A stretch of DNA of 64,000 nucleotides from Paramacrobiotus metropolitanus (GCF_019649055.1 NW_026570300.1:372001-436000); one strand, 5' to 3'; shown: positions 12,713 through 23,720, counted from the first letter of the stretch. Translations and numbers: made by a program. The notes: generated by a model from the sequence alone, not told the origin.

Positions 12713-13316
12713 TGACGTGTGGAGGAGTATGTACGAGGGATTCCACCGTACATCCACTGACTGTCCGCCTTCACCTGCAAGTACAACACCGGATATCAGC
12801 ACCGATCAGTTCTGTGATTCGTTATATTTATGGCTTAGCGGTGTATCTGATGATTTTACTTCTGAGTCTATTTAAGTCTGAAATTCTACTAATATCGAGA
12901 GGGATTGGAATTCAGTCTTGGATTTCTGATCAGACGACTACTTGCTTTTAACTTTCCTTGTGTTGTGCATATGATTGTGTGTTAGCGGAGTAAAGCATCT
13001 TCTGTGATTATCGACGTTCGTAATTTATATCGGATTATAGCGTGGTAAACACGGTATGCTCGTACTTCGTTTGACCCGCATGTGTGACGACCGGAAGTTA
13101 GGAGTATTCTTCAGCACAATCGCTTAGGGATTCCTGATCTTCGTGTTCCTGAACCTACCAGATTCCATACATTTCCTGTGATCCGCTGTAACAATTGAGA
13201 CAGGAGTTGCGATATTCACTGAGCAAGGCAGGGATAGTGGTTACGACGATCCCGTCCGGAGAGTCGTTAGCCAATCGTGTACTTCTTTGTACCATTGGCA
13301 ACCTCATAACACGACA
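12713..13316 (+). repeat. 5' LTR (604 bp)
   Basis: Starts TGACGTGTGGAGG and ends CATAACACGACA. Comparison by eye with 38449-39052 shows the same length and no difference. It contains an ETS-like ACCGGAAGT motif at 13090-13098 that recurs upstream of several cargo genes, and a TATATTTA at about 12828. The transcription start is not determinable. Confidence 0.95.
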
Positions 13317-13334
13317 TGGCGCCCACCGATGGTC
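13317..13334 (+). promoter_or_regulatory. Primer-binding site (tRNA-Lys-like)
   Basis: TGGCGCCCACCGATGG begins directly after the LTR. TGG pairs with the CCA end of a tRNA, and TGGCGCCC is the start of sites primed by tRNA-Lys in known retroelements. Pairing beyond about 9-10 bases is not assured, so the tRNA identity is an inference. Confidence 0.7.
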
Positions 13335-14224
13335 TTTAATTTCCCGATGTTACAGTGAAATTAAGGAAGGAATCTGAATGGTAATTAATTGATAGAAAAT
13401 TGTGGTGGTCCGTAGAAAGGTGTCGAACCGAAAGGTACACCGAAGGAGGTCAGCGTTCCAGATCTGGCCTAGAGTTTTATTGGGTGAGCTTCCTCCCCGG
13501 GCTGAGCTTCCTCGCCCAATTGGCTGAGCTTCCTCGCCATTAATTAATTGATAAAATCGGACCGTAAATTCAGCAGTAAAATTGGTTGAAACCTTAAAGG
13601 TCAGCCAGAGAAAAGTGGTGGAAATAAAGCATGAAAGTGGGTAATTTCCGGGTTGTCTGCGCAAAGCGATGACCGGAGAAAATAAACTGTAAAGTGTAGC
13701 GTCAGTACGCCTGGCCTACATTCAAATCGGTAGCTGCAGATTGTATCAGAGCTAAAAGCCATTGTGTACGGCAAGCCTAGATAAAATCTTCAGCAGGTGA
13801 ATACAAAGGCAGCGGAATCGCTAGCCAAATCAGCAGCTGGCCATACCAGGCAGCTAAAAACGTAAACAAACCAGGCAATCGGAGATTGACCTGTAGCGTG
13901 GAAAATAAAGTCGGAATTGGAAATAAAAGTAAATTCGTAGTTGAGACCGCAAAGGTCGCCAGTAATAATTAATTATAGGGAGGGCAGCAAATTGCCGTAA
14001 TGAATTATCGTCTCAAACCTTAAAGGTGAGACGATGAACCAGAATAAACAGTAAGCACAATCGCTGCTGTTGTAAGGCACAATCGCCATAATTAATTATA
14101 GGAAATTTGGATTTAAACCGCAAAAGGTTGTAATCCAGCGGGCACAATCGCCTAAAAACAGTAATTAATTATAGGGAAACGGGACTTGAGCCGCAAAGGT
14201 TTGAGTCGGAAAGAAAACTGCACA
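13335..14224 (+). repeat. Leader region with short tandem repeats
   Basis: Two repeat sets are visible in the untranslated leader. At 13487-13537 a unit close to GCTGAGCTTCCTCGCC occurs three times. From about 13960 to 14185 TAATTAATTATAGG occurs three times, each followed by a CCGCAAAGG- or CTTAAAGGT-like word. Such leaders may hold packaging or translation signals, but nothing specific can be assigned. Confidence 0.6.
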
Positions 14225-14713
14225 ATGGCAGATTCGGGAAAGAATAATTTGAGGGCGATCATAAAGATTGACCCGAAGATACTTGCCTTATATCAGAAAG
14301 GACCGTATGATGCATCACGCCAGAAACGATTTAAATTTAATGTGGATGTTATTCCACTAGAACTGATGTATCGGGAACTGGGCATTGAAGTACCGGATGT
14401 ACTGTATTGTGGATTACCGTGGGTTCAGTATCAGGAGGATCCAACGCTGCCGCAATACCAGCGGAAACGGCCTAATTATTTAAAAAATTGGTTGTCGACG
14501 GACAGGTGCATTCCTGAGCCGTACATAAAGGAATATGTGACAGACGAGCAGTTCAAAGCTGCCGCGGAGCGTGCATTGGAAAAAGCTCCAGAATTTAAAA
14601 AGAAGTTGAAGCCAGGAAACTATTGGCAACACAGGAGGAGAAAACCCTACAAGATTCAGAACCGTCAACCAGATCGGTACAGGAGAAGGTTATCGATACG
14701 GTGTCAAAACTGA
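14225..14713 (+). CDS. Gag-like N-terminal domain, element 1
   Basis: ATG at 14225 (context CACAATGG) opens the first frame after the leader. The frame runs through basic and aromatic-rich sequence (IIKIDPKILALYQK, LELMYRELGIEVPD) without a known fold. It is real up to about 14620, where the reading frame breaks and the coding signal passes to the overlapping frame that starts near 14623. The last 30 codons of this frame are probably read in the wrong phase. Presumably the N-terminus of a very long Gag polyprotein. Confidence 0.6.
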   Translation: MADSGKNNLRAIIKIDPKILALYQKGPYDASRQKRFKFNVDVIPLELMYRELGIEVPDVLYCGLPWVQYQEDPTLPQYQRKRPNYLKNWLSTDRCIPEPYIKEYVTDEQFKAAAERALEKAPEFKKKLKPGNYWQHRRRKPYKIQNRQPDRYRRRLSIRCQN

Positions 14714-15906
14714 AGGAGAGATCGGCGCCAAAAGAGGTGCTAGCTCAGCCTCAGGAAGACAAACAACCAGCATCGGAAGTAAGCCTCATTGATTTTGATG
14801 ATGCCACGGAAGAAAATGATCATTCGCCTAACTACGAGACACCGGCTAAAAGACATGATGAAACTTTGCACTTACCCAAGATAAAAATCGTGCGTACTGG
14901 TCAAGCGACATTTCACGCGTCCCAGGCCGGACTGGAAAACTTTCTTTCTGATAAGGATTTCGAATTCACGGATGAGGAATTTTTGGAACAAGCAGCCAAT
15001 GTGGATGATAAATTGACCGTGGTCAAAACGAAGCAGGAGTTACAGGAAGTCCTGCGAGATTCAATTCCATTCCTTATACGGGGAATACGCAGAATCGAGG
15101 CACAGTCCAAATTAAAACTGGACTCTATCGGTGAATCGCAAAAGCTGGATCAGCTCCTACAGGAAGAAAGAAAGGAAAAATTGAAATTTCAGTCGGAATT
15201 TAATGAAATGCGGAAGAAATGTGAAGCAGCTTGTAAAGAGCGGGATACCGTATTGTATAAGAATCGTGCATTATCAGATAGTTTACAAAATTATCGTGAA
15301 AATTCAGATACGGATAAAAAGGAGTATAACAAATTACTGGAAGAGTTTCAACAGCTAAAGGATGGTAACCGCGAAGTGGAAAATGCAGCGGAAGAACTTC
15401 GGCGGGAAAACGAAAACCTGCGGGCATCCAGAAGTTCGAAGCTGAACCAACAGGCGGAAGCCGAACTGCAAAAACAAAATCAGAAATTAACCGAACAGAA
15501 TCAAAGGTTGCGTACTGAATTACAGCAACAGAGGGATGCTTATGCCGAGTTACAAAAGAAAAACGGACAGGACGTAAACCAAATCAAGTCACTGCGGAGA
15601 CAGCTGACAGAAGAACAAAAGCGCATTAACCCAAATGTGGATTATGTGGCAGAGCTGCAACAGGAGTTAGCCACAGTCAAATCGCAGAATGAAATGTACT
15701 TGTCCTCTTCACGAGCGGCAACGTCAGCAGTGACTAAGAGTAGGGAAGAAACCCTGTTGGCCACAATCGAACAATATAAAGTTGAAATCGCGGCAGAAAA
15801 AGCAGAGAAGGAGAAGCTACAAAAGGAACGCAGAGTAGGGAAAGATTGTGCAAAATGTATTAATGCCGAAAAAGAAATGCGGAAGCACAGGCAGCAGCCT
15901 TCGTAA
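14623..15906 (+). CDS. Gag coiled-coil region, element 1
   Basis: This frame has no ATG at its beginning and continues the preceding one after a frame break. Residues 1-110 are acidic and Ser/Thr-rich. From roughly residue 130 to the end it is a long, charged heptad-rich coiled coil (for example LQNYRENSDTDKKEYNKLLE, LNQQAEAELQKQNQK). A CAKC motif lies near the end. At about 15880 the frame breaks again and the coiled coil continues in the frame of the following entry. Long coiled coils in Gag would favour multimerisation; this role is inferred. Confidence 0.65.
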   Translation: MATQEEKTLQDSEPSTRSVQEKVIDTVSKLKERSAPKEVLAQPQEDKQPASEVSLIDFDDATEENDHSPNYETPAKRHDETLHLPKIKIVRTGQATFHASQAGLENFLSDKDFEFTDEEFLEQAANVDDKLTVVKTKQELQEVLRDSIPFLIRGIRRIEAQSKLKLDSIGESQKLDQLLQEERKEKLKFQSEFNEMRKKCEAACKERDTVLYKNRALSDSLQNYRENSDTDKKEYNKLLEEFQQLKDGNREVENAAEELRRENENLRASRSSKLNQQAEAELQKQNQKLTEQNQRLRTELQQQRDAYAELQKKNGQDVNQIKSLRRQLTEEQKRINPNVDYVAELQQELATVKSQNEMYLSSSRAATSAVTKSREETLLATIEQYKVEIAAEKAEKEKLQKERRVGKDCAKCINAEKEMRKHRQQPS

Positions 15907-18218
15907 GACAAACGGAAGTAGATAGATTACGAGCTGAAACTGATCAATGTCGAATCATAATTAATGACTTGCAACAAAAATTACAGCATACGGGCGCGGT
16001 GTGCGCAGAGATGCAGGAAGAACTCCAACACTATCGGAATCAGCATGCAGCTCGAGAAGTGCATTTCGAATCAGAGACACCATTGAGCGCCGGTGATCTA
16101 AATTCACCGTCTCGGAAGGATCTTTACGATCACCAAACATTCGAACCGTCGGATTCAAATTTACTGTTGTCCCAACGTGAGCCCTGCACGGTACCGCCGT
16201 TAAAGCCGGCCATTCGAATAGAGAAAACGGTTGAACCTCAAAAGATAAAAGAGAAGGAAAGTTTTATTAAATTAAAAAGAATACCGTCACAGAGGAAAGA
16301 AGTGTTACAACGGCACACATTTGAAACTGAACGCAGAAGGAGGAAAGGTGTGCGCCACACGGAAACCGAGGAAGAAATGTCCGACACGGATGAACAGAGT
16401 GAGGAAGATGATTACCGTGAGCCGCCGAGTGCGACTGGTTCAGTCTCTTCCCGCTCATCCCAGAGGGCAATTCGTCGAGATCCGCGCGACCAAAGGCAAC
16501 AGGATACGGAAGGCAAAATCGTGGACATCCTGGCACAGTTAGCAAAAAGAGGTTCCGAAAAAACAGAATCCAGTATGAAATTACCGAACTTTGATGACTC
16601 ACGTCCTGAAAGGATACAGCAATGGGTAATTGCAGTAGACCAGTGTCGTACCACAAATGGATGGAATGATAGACAAACCTGCCAAGCAATTTCCGGTGCA
16701 TTGAAGGGCGCTTCATACATCTGGTTCGCTGAATTGTATAAGGATAATCCGACAAGAACATGGAACAGATTCTTTAAGCAGGCGTTAATCAAACACTTCA
16801 ACGGTGCATCATCGAAGGCGGAAATGAGGCGGGCAATGAATAACAGGCACTGCCTAAAGGAAGAATCAGTCCGTACGTATATGGACAGTTTTATGATGTG
16901 GTTCAAGGAACTACGAATTGAGGAAGAGGAACAAGTGGAAGTCCTGTTGGAAGGCCTGAAAAAGCATAGACCGGGCTGGTATGCAACCTTATACCGCAAT
17001 AGGCCGGAAACTTACGAAGAGTTTGAAACACAGGTACAGGATTGCGAGAAATTGCAGAAAATTCTGGATGAGGAGAAAAAAGGCGGTGAGCCGCGACAAC
17101 GTGTAATTATTCAAGAGCCGAGAAGTGCCGGCAGCATTAATGATGCAGAAAACCGTACCAATCGTGGCGGATTTCAGTCCCGCGGAAGCTATTTCCAGCC
17201 GCGTGGAGGCCGTGGGAATTACCTTGGTAATAGAGGCGGATACTCAAGACAGTATTTCGGTTCAGGAAATTATCAGAATGTCCAAGCGGGAAGTCAGCCG
17301 TCACAGCCGCCGCCGGCACAGGCAACTTCCGTTCCGAATATATCCCAGCCCCAAGTACAATATATTCCGTATCCGGTATATCAACAGCCCCAGGCACAGG
17401 AAATGCAACCGGTACAGTTCGCTCAGACCTGTCCACCGCCTCCCACGCCCGTAATTCAGCCGCAAATGCAGGTGCCTGTTATCCCTATGCAACCAGTGCA
17501 GCAGACGCTTCCGCCGTTGCAGAATTTCCAGCAGTTTAGGCCAAATGCTCCGGTAAATAATAATAATCAGGGTATGAATCAAGGACAATTTAGGCCGAAT
17601 AATTATGGAAATAATTTTCGTGGGAATAACTTCCAGCGCGGAGGGTACAATAATAATTATCGGCAGCAGCAGCCGAATAATAATCAAAATTATCGGCAGA
17701 ATTCTCAGCAACCGAATCAGCAGGAACAGCCGTTTGATGAGCGAAACATCTGCAAGGAAGCATGGCGAAATAATCAAGGAAACGAAATTTGTTACCGGTG
17801 TCATGGAATGCATTCAGTGGCATCATGCCCGAATCCCTTAGCAGTGCCTCGACTGTATCGTCCCACACAAGAAATCTTAAACAGATGCAATAATCCCCAG
17901 ATAAACATTATGGAATTGGAAATGGTCGGCACTTCAGTAACGAATGGCACTCCGGCAAGTTGCAATACGTTGGAAGTTGTAGATCCAAACCAGTATCCAG
18001 TAACGGATGCGGTGTGCCTGAAACCGACCTTAGACGCACAGGCATGGTATTCGGTAATTGACGTGAACTATCACAAGGTTAAAACGATGATTGACACCGG
18101 CTCCAGTATTTCGGTCATGTCGCATCAAATGGCGAAAGACCTGGATCTGTATTTCATCAATGTCCTGATCACATTCAAGGGAGAGTGGTCCATACGGCCT
18201 ATCAAGGAAGACAGTTAA
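15880..18218 (+). CDS. Gag core, zinc knuckle and first part of protease, element 1
   Basis: The end of the coiled coil runs from about 15880 to 16060. An acidic/basic linker with Ser-rich segment follows, then a retrotransposon Gag domain (16573-17060; LPNFDDSRPERIQQWV, GALKGASYIWFAELY, FKQALIKHFNG). Next is an RGG- and Gln/Pro/Asn-rich RNA-binding-like stretch (17160-17740) and one zinc knuckle at 17790-17828 with C-x2-C-x3-H-x4-C spacing. The aspartic protease catalytic motif DTGSS is near 18092-18106. The frame ends within the protease domain and the second half of protease lies in the next frame. In known elements Gag forms the particle and the knuckle binds RNA. Confidence 0.85.
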
Positions 18219-21200
18219 TCGAGCCCATGTGTGCGATCATAACCATCCACGAGTTCGGGATGGCGTTTGAACATGCAGTATTGGTCAGTTCAACGTTTGA
18301 ACGGGACCACATTGTATTGGGACTGGACTTCTTAGCAACGAAACCTTTTATTCTGGATATGAACACTATGACGTGGAGATTGTCCCGCCGACGCCCGAAT
18401 TCTCCGACATGGTTCCCAAGAAAAATGCATTCAATGGCTGATATTATACGGGTACATCATTTTGATCCTATGATCCCACCCGGAGTAAAACCATCGCCGT
18501 CAATCCCGGCGCTATTGTTAACAGAAAGAATCGGTATTGCGAAAGAAGCACAATTTGTACCGTACGAGTCACCCCACCTGATCTTGACGAAAGCACCAGT
18601 GGAAATGTGCATGATGCACATCCAGCGAGCGAAAGAGGAGTGGCCACGGCCTCCAAAACCGGTAGTCCAAGCAAACGTGAAGTCCCCAGACTCGAGTCTG
18701 ATGCCATCGGGATCGAACCAGAGGGATCGGGCATTCTTGGAAGAAGCAGTGAGGGAATCGGTGAAAGGTTATATAAAACCTAAGCACGAAACAGTTATCA
18801 AACGGGAAGAAAATAAGGAAATACAACGCGACATGCTAAATTCACCGATAAATTCAGTTCCCAGTCAAGTTTGTGGGGGAGGCGCGATGCCGCAGCAGCA
18901 TGTTCAGAAGGAGGAAATACCCGACGGAGATGTGAAGCCGTTACCGGCAGTACAAAACCCTGTGAAAAATTCCATAATTAAATCGAGTCGATGTTTTGCA
19001 ATTGATGCTAGTCAAGTTTGTGGGGGTACTGGTAAGCCGATTAAATCGCTTACCACGCTGGCTGCGTTACTACACATTCTACCGGATGAACAGTATACAT
19101 TTGCGGGTTTCCCTAAAAAGACAAATAAAACAGCTGAATGCGTAGTGTTCGGGAATAAAGTGTTGAATGTAGTACCGATTGATTTCAATCACCAGCATGA
19201 AGATGAAACACATGAGCGGGAATATCCCTCTAAATTAGCCAGAAATCCAGAACTGATGCGCTGGATGATGCCGCCAACCCGACCGCAGGACAGAGATAGA
19301 TTTCCAACAGAAAAACAATACAGAGATGTAGAATTCTGGAAAATCGAGCAGCAAAATTGTATGGACAGTCGAATGTGGCTCCGATATTTGAACAGACCCG
19401 AATATGCGAATACCAACTATCTAAAATATGAATTGAACAGAATGATCACCTTTGAAGGATTGATCTGTCGAATTCCCGATCATGACGGACAGTGCCCACG
19501 TATTTATGTCCCATTCCAATGGCGAGAAAAGTTAATCGCTAAATTCCACGAAAATTTGATCCACAAACAGGTGTATGGTCCAAGAGAAAAACTTTATCCG
19601 TACCTTGTGAAAATGTTTTATTGGCCGGATATAATTATACAAATTGAAGAATATGAGAAGGAATGTGAAGAATGTCGTCATTCTTTAAATTACCGGCAGC
19701 ATTATAATTCAGCACATCGGAATGAATTGTTGGCAACGTCAGACAAGAAGAAAGTAACTTTTTCACCGGAAAATCCAGCTCCCGCAGGGGATTTCGAAAA
19801 TGGCACATTTGTTCCGGCAGAAGGTATGCCGTTGTCCGACATAGGTCCAGTTCCCGTTTCCTACGAAGACAGAATGGCGGAGAAGCAAAAGCTGACTCAT
19901 GAACAGGCGTTAAGCAAATTACCGTTCGGTCTGGATCTGTCTAATATCCGGTTGTCACCCAAAACGGCACCAAATGATTCAGCAGTCTATGTCGGAGCCC
20001 CACGGGATCCGACGGTGGCATATCATGGGCAGCGGAAAACAAAACAATTACCGAGTTGGCAAAACCCGGAGTTATTAGCGACACAAGCCGCTATGGCTGA
20101 TGTGGACGTGGGCGAACAACACCGTATCTGGAACGAGATTCAACAAAGCAACGGTGCTAACATAATACCAGCAGAGGTTGCCGGTGAGCAAGACGTAGAA
20201 AAACTAGGAATTGACCAATATGAGTACAAACGGAAGCGAAAATCGGGCGCGAGTCGCCGTTTAAAACAACAATTAATTCAATTAGCCTTGGAGCGTGAAA
20301 AATTAAATGAACTCACCCAGCAATGCATCCAGCAATTGGAAGAAAATCAGAGGGTAGCAATGTCGCAAGAAATCCAAAGCTCTCTAGCTCCGGCGATAAA
20401 ATCGCAGGATGCACGGGACGCTGATGACATTCCGGCATATGTGTACACGAAGGATGGTATTCACACGCCGTCGCGAGAATCGGAAGTCCAGAATGAGGCG
20501 GATGTCGTCAAGCAGGCTGATAGAACAGAGGATGACATCTATCGAGTCGAGCCAGAGCCGACGCCATTTGAATTTTTCAGGATGGAATTATTTCCGGTGT
20601 CCCCAGTAATGATCCAGCCGCGTTCCCAGGGAATCATTCGAGTTAGAACAGATATGTCGGCTGAAAAATTGCAAAAATTCCAGGAGAAAAATTTGCAGAA
20701 GTTACCATACTTGTACGAAGGCAAAATCCCAGCAAATAATAAAAATGTCCTTTTGTTTGATGGTGTGGTATCTCTCAATGAAAAAGGAAACACACGAGTT
20801 TGTGTTATGAACGCTTCGGACAAACATATGGTACTAAATAGAGAAACGAACCTTGGAAGTATTGTGGTGGTCGATGAAGTGTATCAAGTTGACACACCGG
20901 GATATTGGGAGAATTACCATGATGAATTCTGCAAAATTCCGCGTGACGAAAGCGGCACGCCGATAGCGGAAAGAATATGTGATTGCTTGGCAATGCAGGC
21001 ACAGGAAGTGCAGTCCAATACGGAAATTGACCCTGAAACAGAGGAAACATTCGCAAAAATAAAAATCGGCGAAATCTGTCCAGACAAGGAAGCGTTAAAA
21101 CGGATCTTTTATGAAGCGAAATCAGTCTTACCAACACAGGCTCGTCCAGTCGGATGTTGTACTATATATGAACACTCAGTCGATACAGGAAACAGTGCCC

Positions 21201-22675
21201 CAGTGCGCACTCCACCGTACCGTACGTCGTTCGAGGACAGGAAATGGCTGCAAGCCAAAACGGCAGAAATGGTCAGAGATGGAATAATAGAACCTACTAA
21301 CTCAGCATGGGGAAGTCCAATATGTATCGTTAAAAAGAAAGATAAATCGAGGCGTCTTACCGTAGACTTCCGGAAGCTTAATGAACGATTGTTGGGAAGT
21401 TCTTATCCTTTACCACGGGTCGACGATATCCTAAATGCACTCGATAAAGCAACTGTGTTTTCAAAAATAGATCTTAAATCGGGATTTTGGCAGATAAAGA
21501 TTAAGCCAGAAGACAGAGCAAAAACGACAATGGTGGGAGAAGAATTTACCTTCCAATACAGAGTACTTCCATTTGGGATGAAGGACGCGCCGTCCGCGTT
21601 CCAGCGTGCAATGGATTTAACACTGGCAAACATGAAATGGCGCAATGTGTTGGTGTTCATAGATGACATAATTGTTTTCTCCAAAAACCTGGCAGATCAC
21701 ATGCGGGATTTACGGGAATTATTCCTTCGGCTTCAGGAGTGTGGCTGGACCATAAGTCCTGAAAAAACAGAATTATTTGTTAATTCAATTACATTTTTGG
21801 GACATACGGTAGATCAACACGGTATAAGCACAGATCCAGAAAAGATTAAAGCGGTCCAGGAATTTGGCCCTATAAAAGACAAAAAAGATATTCTAAGATT
21901 CTTAGGAATGGTGGGATATTACCGCCAGTTCATTAAGAACTTTCAAGAGAAAGCGGATCCGTTACAACGCTTGATTCCTAAAAAAGTGGACTTTGAATGG
22001 GGACCAGAACAAGCGGATGCGGTGCAGGAACTTAAAGACGCACTTACCTCGGCACCAGTGTTGGCCCGGTACGACCCAGAGGCAAGGTCGAGAGTTGTCG
22101 TTGATGCAAGTACGATTGCGGTGGGAGCAGTCCTTATGCAGTGCCCGAAAGGAAAGGAACAGGAAGGCTCGGTAAATTGGAAACCTGTAGCATTTTTGAG
22201 CAGAAAATTAACGGAAACGCAGAAGAAAATTTATTTCCCTACTGAGTTGGAGGCGTACGCCTTAATTTGTGCATTAAAGAAATGGCGACATTACCTTTCG
22301 GACTACGAATTTGAAGTCCAAACGGACCATCAAGCGCTTGTATTCCTTCACAATATGAGAGACGCGGCAGGTCGTCTTGGAAGATGGGCGTTATATGTGC
22401 AACAATTCAACACTAAGCCGGTGCACATACCTGGAAAAGAGAACGTAATCGCAGACGCATTGAGCCGTAATCCCGGAGACCAGCCAGAGCCAGAGTCAGA
22501 CGACTCGGATATTGAATTTGACTACCGGCAAACGAATCCGATGATTGGTGATGCAGCCATGGTCCAATATTGCCAGGAAGTACGAGAACGCGAGTACCCG
22601 GAATTATATATGAATATGATGGAGATGGCCAAGGAGCTGAAGGTGATCGATGAGAAAAGACGAAGAGGCATTTGA
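18185..22675 (+). CDS. Pol: protease C-part, H2C2 module 1, reverse transcriptase, RNase H (element 1)
   Basis: The frame opens in the second half of the aspartic protease (HIVLGLDFL block near 18310-18340). Around 19330-19700 lies an integrase-type zinc-binding module (H-x4-H near 19546-19566, C-x2-C near 19661-19678) in an unusual place before the polymerase. A coiled coil follows at about 20240-20350. The reverse transcriptase (21200-21850) has VDFRKLNE, IDLKSGFWQI, PFGMKDAPSAFQ and the catalytic FIDD motif (about 21658-21669). RNase H (22090-22480) shows VVDAST, an ELEAYA block and TDHQAL. The frame ends in a short tail and breaks at about 22655. The domain order PR-RT-RH-IN places the element in Ty3/gypsy (Metaviridae). 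It is 1,496 codons long because of the extra pre-RT region. Confidence 0.92.
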   Translation: MVHTAYQGRQLIEPMCAIITIHEFGMAFEHAVLVSSTFERDHIVLGLDFLATKPFILDMNTMTWRLSRRRPNSPTWFPRKMHSMADIIRVHHFDPMIPPGVKPSPSIPALLLTERIGIAKEAQFVPYESPHLILTKAPVEMCMMHIQRAKEEWPRPPKPVVQANVKSPDSSLMPSGSNQRDRAFLEEAVRESVKGYIKPKHETVIKREENKEIQRDMLNSPINSVPSQVCGGGAMPQQHVQKEEIPDGDVKPLPAVQNPVKNSIIKSSRCFAIDASQVCGGTGKPIKSLTTLAALLHILPDEQYTFAGFPKKTNKTAECVVFGNKVLNVVPIDFNHQHEDETHEREYPSKLARNPELMRWMMPPTRPQDRDRFPTEKQYRDVEFWKIEQQNCMDSRMWLRYLNRPEYANTNYLKYELNRMITFEGLICRIPDHDGQCPRIYVPFQWREKLIAKFHENLIHKQVYGPREKLYPYLVKMFYWPDIIIQIEEYEKECEECRHSLNYRQHYNSAHRNELLATSDKKKVTFSPENPAPAGDFENGTFVPAEGMPLSDIGPVPVSYEDRMAEKQKLTHEQALSKLPFGLDLSNIRLSPKTAPNDSAVYVGAPRDPTVAYHGQRKTKQLPSWQNPELLATQAAMADVDVGEQHRIWNEIQQSNGANIIPAEVAGEQDVEKLGIDQYEYKRKRKSGASRRLKQQLIQLALEREKLNELTQQCIQQLEENQRVAMSQEIQSSLAPAIKSQDARDADDIPAYVYTKDGIHTPSRESEVQNEADVVKQADRTEDDIYRVEPEPTPFEFFRMELFPVSPVMIQPRSQGIIRVRTDMSAEKLQKFQEKNLQKLPYLYEGKIPANNKNVLLFDGVVSLNEKGNTRVCVMNASDKHMVLNRETNLGSIVVVDEVYQVDTPGYWENYHDEFCKIPRDESGTPIAERICDCLAMQAQEVQSNTEIDPETEETFAKIKIGEICPDKEALKRIFYEAKSVLPTQARPVGCCTIYEHSVDTGNSAPVRTPPYRTSFEDRKWLQAKTAEMVRDGIIEPTNSAWGSPICIVKKKDKSRRLTVDFRKLNERLLGSSYPLPRVDDILNALDKATVFSKIDLKSGFWQIKIKPEDRAKTTMVGEEFTFQYRVLPFGMKDAPSAFQRAMDLTLANMKWRNVLVFIDDIIVFSKNLADHMRDLRELFLRLQECGWTISPEKTELFVNSITFLGHTVDQHGISTDPEKIKAVQEFGPIKDKKDILRFLGMVGYYRQFIKNFQEKADPLQRLIPKKVDFEWGPEQADAVQELKDALTSAPVLARYDPEARSRVVVDASTIAVGAVLMQCPKGKEQEGSVNWKPVAFLSRKLTETQKKIYFPTELEAYALICALKKWRHYLSDYEFEVQTDHQALVFLHNMRDAAGRLGRWALYVQQFNTKPVHIPGKENVIADALSRNPGDQPEPESDDSDIEFDYRQTNPMIGDAAMVQYCQEVREREYPELYMNMMEMAKELKVIDEKRRRGI

Positions 22676-23213
22676 CGCGGATAAAATGCAGAAACTAGTC
22701 CAAGATGAAAAGGCGGCCTTCTGGGCGGAAGAACAGTCAAAGGACGCTCGTATCCTGCGTTGGAAATTATTGTTAGAGCATAAAAATGAAAAGAAATCGG
22801 AGCATGAAAAGATACATCTGCCCAAGTTCACTGTACGGCAGGGAGTTGTCTACTACAAATTTGAATTGAATCGGAAGATTTTTTACTGCATGTACGTGCC
22901 GATACATCGGAGGTTGGAATTCTTGAGGGAGAATCATGACTCTCCGCTTGCAGCACATTTGGGCGTTTTGGCAACCTATAAAAGAATGTATAAGTACTTT
23001 TATTGGCCTAAAATGCTTGACTCAGTTAGGGCTTACTGCGCCTCGTGCCCGGCCTGTCTGGCACAGAACAACCCGGCAACGGCACCGGCGGGATCCCTGC
23101 AAACAAATCCTACTGTACCTCCGAGGATGGTCTGGGCAATCGATGTAGCTCCAGCGCTTCCTCCAACCGAATCTGGAAAAAGGCACATAATTATTGCAGT
23201 AGATTACGAGTAA
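22650..23213 (+). CDS. Integrase N-terminal zinc domain and start of catalytic core, element 1
   Basis: This is the normal integrase zinc-binding domain (H-x6-H near 22934-22957, C-x2-C near 23046-23057; FYWPKM between). The first catalytic Asp follows in WAIDVAP (about 23137). The frame stops at 23211-23213 inside the core, and the core resumes in another frame, so this copy cannot make full-length integrase unless the break is a sequencing error or is bypassed. The start of this frame overlaps the previous one by 26 bases at a frame break near an A run. Confidence 0.85.
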   Translation: MRKDEEAFDADKMQKLVQDEKAAFWAEEQSKDARILRWKLLLEHKNEKKSEHEKIHLPKFTVRQGVVYYKFELNRKIFYCMYVPIHRRLEFLRENHDSPLAAHLGVLATYKRMYKYFYWPKMLDSVRAYCASCPACLAQNNPATAPAGSLQTNPTVPPRMVWAIDVAPALPPTESGKRHIIIAVDYE

Positions 23214-23571
23214 ATATGTACTAGCTGAGGCAGTTGAAAGAAACGACGCCGCCACTCTAGCTCTCTTCTTTTACCAGCGGATTATGACTGTCTTCGGTAT
23301 GCCGGCGCATATCACCTCAGACAGAGGCAGTAATTTCATGTCCGAAATGTTCCGTGAGCTCCTAGCTCTGTCGGGCGTCGCACACGCGCCGACGGCGTCG
23401 GGTCACCAGCAGGGAAACGGCCTGGTGGAGAAACGAGTTGGTGAGATTAAGCGTGCATTGGCGAAGTATACTAACGATAAGCAAAGTGATTGGGACACAT
23501 TTCTTCCAGCGCTGACGGCTGCATTTAATGCTAAAACAGTTGAGCGAACGCAACACTCACCGTTCTTTTAA
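23212..23571 (+). CDS. Integrase catalytic core, second part, element 1
   Basis: Reads in a different frame from the preceding piece and supplies the rest of the D,D-E core: TSDRGSNF (second Asp, about 23314) and NGLVEKRVGEIKRAL (Glu, about 23431). Spacing and motif sequence are typical of Ty3/gypsy integrases. The frame ends at 23569-23571 within a T run, and the coding signal passes to a third frame (23570-23720, with a YGQEMRLPV motif typical of the end of the core). Confidence 0.85.
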   Translation, partial: KYVLAEAVERNDAATLALFFYQRIMTVFGMPAHITSDRGSNFMSEMFRELLALSGVAHAPTASGHQQGNGLVEKRVGEIKRALAKYTNDKQSDWDTFLPALTAAFNAKTVERTQHSPFF

Positions 23572-23720
23572 TGTACGGACAGGAAATGCGCCTCCCAGTT
23601 GCTAATTTTATTCCGATGAACGAGGATTATGTCGTTCCAGCCCACGTATTTGTGCAGCAAATGCAGAGGAGTCTGCGTGAAGCTCCTGGAAATAGCCAAT
23701 GTCGAGGAATTCAAGAATAA
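23570..23720 (+). pseudogene. Integrase core to C-terminal linker fragment, element 1
   Basis: Short coding piece in its own frame between two frame breaks. YGQEMRLP and a charged linker match the usual sequence after the integrase core. It ends with a stop at 23718-23720; the protein resumes in the next frame at about 23680. Confidence 0.7.

Noticed and set aside
16267-16999. Minus-strand open frames opposite Gag and Pol
   Set aside because: Antisense shadows of strongly coding sequence, without domains or conserved starts.
18185-18218. Programmed gag-pol frameshift at 18.2 kb
   Set aside because: The overlap lies inside the protease domain after the catalytic motif, and similar breaks occur at several other places, so a mutation or sequence error is more likely.
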